In this document: piece after piece, positions 4,984 through 7,072 of the stretch | Layout of the letters: each line of letters opens with the position of its first letter | Numbering within the stretch: the stretch's first letter is position 1 | Source of the DNA: Desulfobacteraceae bacterium | Lineage (GTDB): Bacteria; Desulfobacterota; DSM-4660; Desulfatiglandales; Desulfatiglandaceae | Reading direction: 5' to 3' | DNA: 7,072 nucleotides | NCBI GenBank assembly: GCA_020349865.1 | Contig: CP070700.1 | Span: 568,201 to 575,272 of the forward strand | The notes under the pieces: generated by a model | Seen by the model: the letters and a program-made list of their open reading frames with translations, nothing else | What the model was told of the DNA's origin: nothing | The model's database searches: none | Program-made: the position numbers and the translations under genes

Positions 4984-6093
4984 TCACGGGCGCTCCAGGA
5001 TCGCCTTGATCCTCAGGGAGAGGTCTTTAAATTTGAAGGGTTTCTGGACGAACCCTTTACAACCCCGCTTCAGGATATCGGTGGCCTCGCCGTCCAGACT
5101 GTAGCCACTCGAGAGGAGGACCTTCGCCTGCGGTTCGATGGCCATGATCCTGTCAAAGGTCTCTCCGCCACCCATCCCGGGCATGACCATGTCGAGGATG
5201 ACGAGATCGATTCCGTCTTTCTCAGCCTCATAGACTTCGAGGGCCTTTTTCCCACTGGTCGCTTGGAGGACCCGGTACCCCAGCTTTTCTAAGATCTTAG
5301 AACCCACATTGAGGATTATCTCCTCGTCGTCAACCATGAGAATTGTTCCGCTCGATGTCTCGATCTGCGAATCTGGCTCCGCCTGCACATCGGTATGTTT
5401 TTCAGAGGCGGGCAAATAGATGCTGAAGGTGGTCCCCTGTCCCGGCTCAGATGCCACATCGAGGTAACCGCCGTGTCCCTTGACAATGCCGTATACCGAG
5501 GCCAGGCCGAGACCGGTTCCCTTGCCCATCTCCTTGGTCGTGAAGAAAGGTTCGAAGATCCGCTGCTGAGTTCCCCTGTCCATGCCCGTGCCCGTGTCGG
5601 TAACCTCGAGACACACGTACGTTCCCTTTTTGGGGAGGTAAGGGCAGCCGGTCATATCCTCATGGGTGAGGTTGAAGGAGCGAAGGGTGAGCGCGCCTCC
5701 CTCCGGCATGGCATCCGATGCATTCAGATAGAGATTCAGGAGTGCCTGCTCGATCTGTGAAATGTCCGCCTCAATGGCCAAAAGGTCAGGCGCCAGTTCA
5801 GACCGGACGATGATGTCTTTGTGCGCCCTGTTGAAGGTGACGGAGGTCTCCCGGACCAGTTCATTCAGGTCTATGACTTTGACTTCGTACTTCCCTTTCC
5901 TGGCATACTCTAATAATTGACGGGTCAGTTCGGCCCCGTTCATGACCTGTTTTTCGATGTCCTTGAGCGTGGCATAGTGGGACTGATAACTCTCTGTGTC
6001 CATGAGCATAAGGGTGACGTTCCCAAGGATCCCCATGAGGAGGTTGTTGAAATCGTGAGCAACCCCGCCTGCAAGGCTACCAATGGCCTCCAT
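4984..6093 (-). CDS. kinase C-terminal part: HisKA-HATPase-REC
   Basis: This 369-codon open frame carries the whole catalytic half of the broken kinase. The phospho-accepting His13 lies in AHDFNN. The N box has Asn120 and Asn124 (LLNLYLNASDAM), the G1 box is VTDTGTGMD (164-172), followed by FEPFFTTK (180-187) and GKGTGLGL (190-197). The receiver shows the acidic pair Asp255/Asp256, phospho-acceptor Asp301 (VILDMVMPG), Ser328/Ser329 and Lys351 (QKPF). The ATG at 6091-6093 lies inside the HisKA helix, 25 bases past the upstream fragment's TGA, with no ribosome site. Independent translation would need coupling or re-initiation. If made, it would be a sensorless soluble kinase-receiver. Confidence 0.75.
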   Translation of the reverse strand: MEAIGSLAGGVAHDFNNLLMGILGNVTLMLMDTESYQSHYATLKDIEKQVMNGAELTRQLLEYARKGKYEVKVIDLNELVRETSVTFNRAHKDIIVRSELAPDLLAIEADISQIEQALLNLYLNASDAMPEGGALTLRSFNLTHEDMTGCPYLPKKGTYVCLEVTDTGTGMDRGTQQRIFEPFFTTKEMGKGTGLGLASVYGIVKGHGGYLDVASEPGQGTTFSIYLPASEKHTDVQAEPDSQIETSSGTILMVDDEEIILNVGSKILEKLGYRVLQATSGKKALEVYEAEKDGIDLVILDMVMPGMGGGETFDRIMAIEPQAKVLLSSGYSLDGEATDILKRGCKGFVQKPFKFKDLSLRIKAILERP

Positions 6094-6118
6094 TTTCTGG
6101 GACTGCCGGAGCTGGGCC

Positions 6119-6586
6119 TCAAGGCGCTTTTTTTTCGGTCATGTCGTAAAAGACCGTGAGGATATAAGCCTGGTCCGCGACCCGGATCTCTTTGGCAAAC
6201 ATAAGGGTGTTGATGAGGGCGCCATTCTTTGCCCGGAAATCCATCTCCATGCCCTGAACCTCTCCGCGGGTCTTCAGGGCATTTATAAACCGGTCCCTTT
6301 TCTCAGGTGAGTAAAATCCGATTTCCGTGGTGGAGCGGCCTTTGATCTCTTCCTTTGTGTAGAAGGTCTTCTGGCAGAACACGATGTTGACGTCCACCAG
6401 ACGGCCCGTCTTTGGTTCGGAAAGGGCAATGGCCTGGGGGGAGAGATCGAAGAGGGTGTGGAATTTGGTTTCGCTTTCACGGAGCGCCTCTTCGGCTTTT
6501 TTCCGCTTTTCGATGTTCCTCAGGATGCCCAGGGTTCTCACAGGGCTGCCCTCGGCGTTAAAAAGGTACCTGACCTTCAGTTCTCC
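6119..6586 (-). CDS. kinase middle part: PAC end of PAS1 plus PAS2
   Basis: This open stretch continues the N-terminal frame after the TAG: GELKVRYLFNAEGSPVRTLG completes the first PAS/PAC region, then EKRKKAEEALRESETKF leads into a second PAS domain (about 6475-6135) ending VFYDMTEKK. It then meets TGA at 6119-6121 because the A8 tract throws the frame. The first start-like codon is a GTG at 6541 inside the PAC segment with no ribosome site, so it is not a gene in its own right but the middle of the interrupted kinase. Confidence 0.65.
   Translation of the reverse strand, partial: GELKVRYLFNAEGSPVRTLGILRNIEKRKKAEEALRESETKFHTLFDLSPQAIALSEPKTGRLVDVNIVFCQKTFYTKEEIKGRSTTEIGFYSPEKRDRFINALKTRGEVQGMEMDFRAKNGALINTLMFAKEIRVADQAYILTVFYDMTEKKAP
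6128..6135 (-). other. A8 tract where the kinase frame shifts
   Basis: On the coding strand, ACC GAA AAA AAA GCG CCT TGA ends the middle fragment. With seven A's it reads ACC GAA AAA AAG CGC CTT GAG, giving TEKKRLEAQLRQSQKMEAIG and joining directly to the H-box frame. The tract is either a one-base insertion, a homopolymer sequencing error or a transcriptional slippage site. Confidence 0.75.
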
Positions 6587-6589
6587 CTA
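6587..6589 (-). other. in-frame amber codon in the first PAS domain
   Basis: The coding strand reads GGC TCC ACC TTC TAG GGA GAA CTG, i.e. DGSTF-stop-GELKVRYLF. PAS domains commonly have an aromatic residue, often Trp, at this point after DGS, so a TGG-to-TAG transition is the simplest origin. The frame stays open for 155 codons afterwards. Confidence 0.8.
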
Positions 6590-7003
6590 GAAGGTGGAGC
6601 CATCCTTGCGGATGTACTCATAATCCATCAGTGGGATGTCAAAATCACCCTGCTCGTAAGCCAGGGGTACCGCGCGATGAAAACTCTCCGTGGCCCGTTC
6701 GAGAGACTCGGGCGTCATGATGTCCTTCATGTAAATACGCTTGGCCTCTTCGACGGTGTAACCGAAAAGGGGCCTCACAGAGGGGCTTACATAGGTGAGT
6801 CGGAGATCCATGTCCTGGATGAAAAGCAAATCGCTCGCGTTCTCGGTCAGGAAGCGGTAGAACTCTTCCCTCTCCAGCCGTTGCTCCTGCTCTTTCCGGA
6901 GCTCGGCAAGCTGCTCTTCCAGTTCCCGGACTCTTTCTCTCAATCCTTCAGAAACGGTTTTTTTCATGTCCATGCTGGGCTCCGAATGATTCTCAACACT
7001 CAT
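6587..7003 (-). CDS. kinase N-terminal part: coiled coil and truncated PAS1
   Basis: This 138-residue open frame has a heptad-like charged helix (ERVRELEEQLAELRKEQEQR) followed by a PAS domain starting FYRFLTENASDLLFIQDMDL with LTYVSPSVRPLFGYT. It stops at the amber codon just after KDGSTF, so the PAS lacks its last strands and would probably not fold normally. From the ATG at 7003 the upstream AAAGA is weak; from the ATG at 6973 a GGAG site is well placed. Other starts down to 6967 are possible. Confidence 0.65.
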   Translation of the reverse strand: MSVENHSEPSMDMKKTVSEGLRERVRELEEQLAELRKEQEQRLEREEFYRFLTENASDLLFIQDMDLRLTYVSPSVRPLFGYTVEEAKRIYMKDIMTPESLERATESFHRAVPLAYEQGDFDIPLMDYEYIRKDGSTF

Positions 7004-7029
7004 TCTTTATAATGCCATATAAATATTTA

Positions 7030-7043
7030 AACCCAGATTGTGC
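7030..7043 (+). repeat. 14-bp dispersed direct repeat, copy 2
   Basis: AACCCAGATTGTGC, identical to 2546-2559. Here it lies 26 bp upstream of the kinase's first ATG, so it overlaps the region where that gene's promoter should be. No clear -35/-10 pair could be assigned around it. Confidence 0.4.
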
Positions 7044-7072
7044 AGTAGATGTTTATTAATGCTGTGATTCTG

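Larger units (their letters stand above)
4984..7003 (-). pseudogene. PAS-PAS hybrid histidine kinase with receiver, broken twice
   Basis: Treating an in-frame TAG (6587-6589) as sense and dropping one base from an A8 tract (6128-6135) gives a continuous 672-codon hybrid sensor kinase. The order is an N-terminal coiled coil (near residues 15-48), PAS, PAS with PAC-like end, HisKA, HATPase_c and a C-terminal REC domain. No signal peptide or membrane segment is present, so it would be a cytoplasmic sensor that autophosphorylates on His and passes phosphate to its own receiver; its ligand and output are unknown. The annotated start is the ATG at 7003. An ATG at 6973 has a better GGAG site seven bases upstream and may be the true start. 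All domains are otherwise full-length with intact motifs, so the damage looks recent. Sequencing error at the homopolymer is possible, but the TAG is not a homopolymer problem. Confidence 0.8.

Noticed and set aside
5395..5760. 121-codon plus-strand frame
   Set aside because: Antisense shadow of the HATPase domain, whose N, G1, F and G2 boxes are all readable on the minus strand.
6587..6589. Pyrrolysine or general amber recoding
   Set aside because: Two neighbouring genes end naturally in TAG, and a second unrelated lesion breaks the same kinase gene; nonsense mutation is simpler.
6458..7012. 184-codon plus-strand frame opposite the kinase
   Set aside because: It lies antisense to clear coiled-coil/PAS coding sequence, has no recognisable domain, and reflects the GC-rich codon structure of the kinase strand.
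1..7072. CRISPR array, tRNA, rRNA, intact insertion sequence, novel defence system
   Set aside because: No spaced repeat array, no RNA-gene signature and no transposase or defence-type domains were seen on either strand.

Overview
The window reads as an accessory stretch of a bacterial chromosome, most likely an anaerobe of the Desulfobacterota (former Deltaproteobacteria). That placement is inference. It rests on a stand-alone ORF6N-domain protein, a DUF6429 protein, acyl-CoA-type enzymes (crotonase, MaoC hydratase, zinc alcohol dehydrogenase), and a cytoplasmic PAS-PAS hybrid histidine kinase whose H-box region (AGGVAHDFNNLLMGI) is typical of that group. No rRNA, tRNA, CRISPR array or intact transposase is visible.

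Layout. Positions 66-1023 are read leftward and hold two small accessory genes: DUF6429 (66-299) and an ORF6N protein (541-1023). A long AT-rich gap (1024-1693) follows, with a promoter/operator-like element for the ORF6N gene, a compact cluster of AATACCTA repeats, and one doubtful small ORF. Rightward genes come next: a crotonase-fold acyl-CoA enzyme (1694-2482) and, after 143 bp, a zinc-dependent medium-chain alcohol dehydrogenase (2626-3666). A second gap (3667-4405) appears to be decayed or regulatory DNA. It holds a probable C-terminal gene relic on the minus strand, two unrecognised small ORFs, a perfect 6-bp-arm palindrome, and a second copy of the element seen upstream of ORF6N. A MaoC-type hydratase (4406-4882) follows. 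Convergent to it is a hybrid histidine kinase on the minus strand (4984-7003).

The kinase is the most notable item. Its frame is broken twice. A TAG replaces what looks like a tryptophan codon in the first PAS domain, and an A8 tract carries one base too many just before the dimerisation/H-box helix. Treating the TAG as sense and dropping one A restores an uninterrupted 672-residue protein with the order coiled coil, PAS, PAS, HisKA, HATPase, REC. It is best called a recent pseudogene. Polymerase slippage at the A8 tract, or an active truncated kinase, remain testable alternatives.

Function. The crotonase, alcohol dehydrogenase and MaoC protein would suit beta-oxidation-like processing of an acyl-CoA (hydration of a double bond, oxidation of a hydroxyl). 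Their spacing (143 bp and 739 bp) does not show one operon, and no substrate can be named. I see no clear new multi-gene defence or mobile system. The points worth a second look are the doubly interrupted kinase, the duplicated promoter/operator element, and the relic-filled gap.
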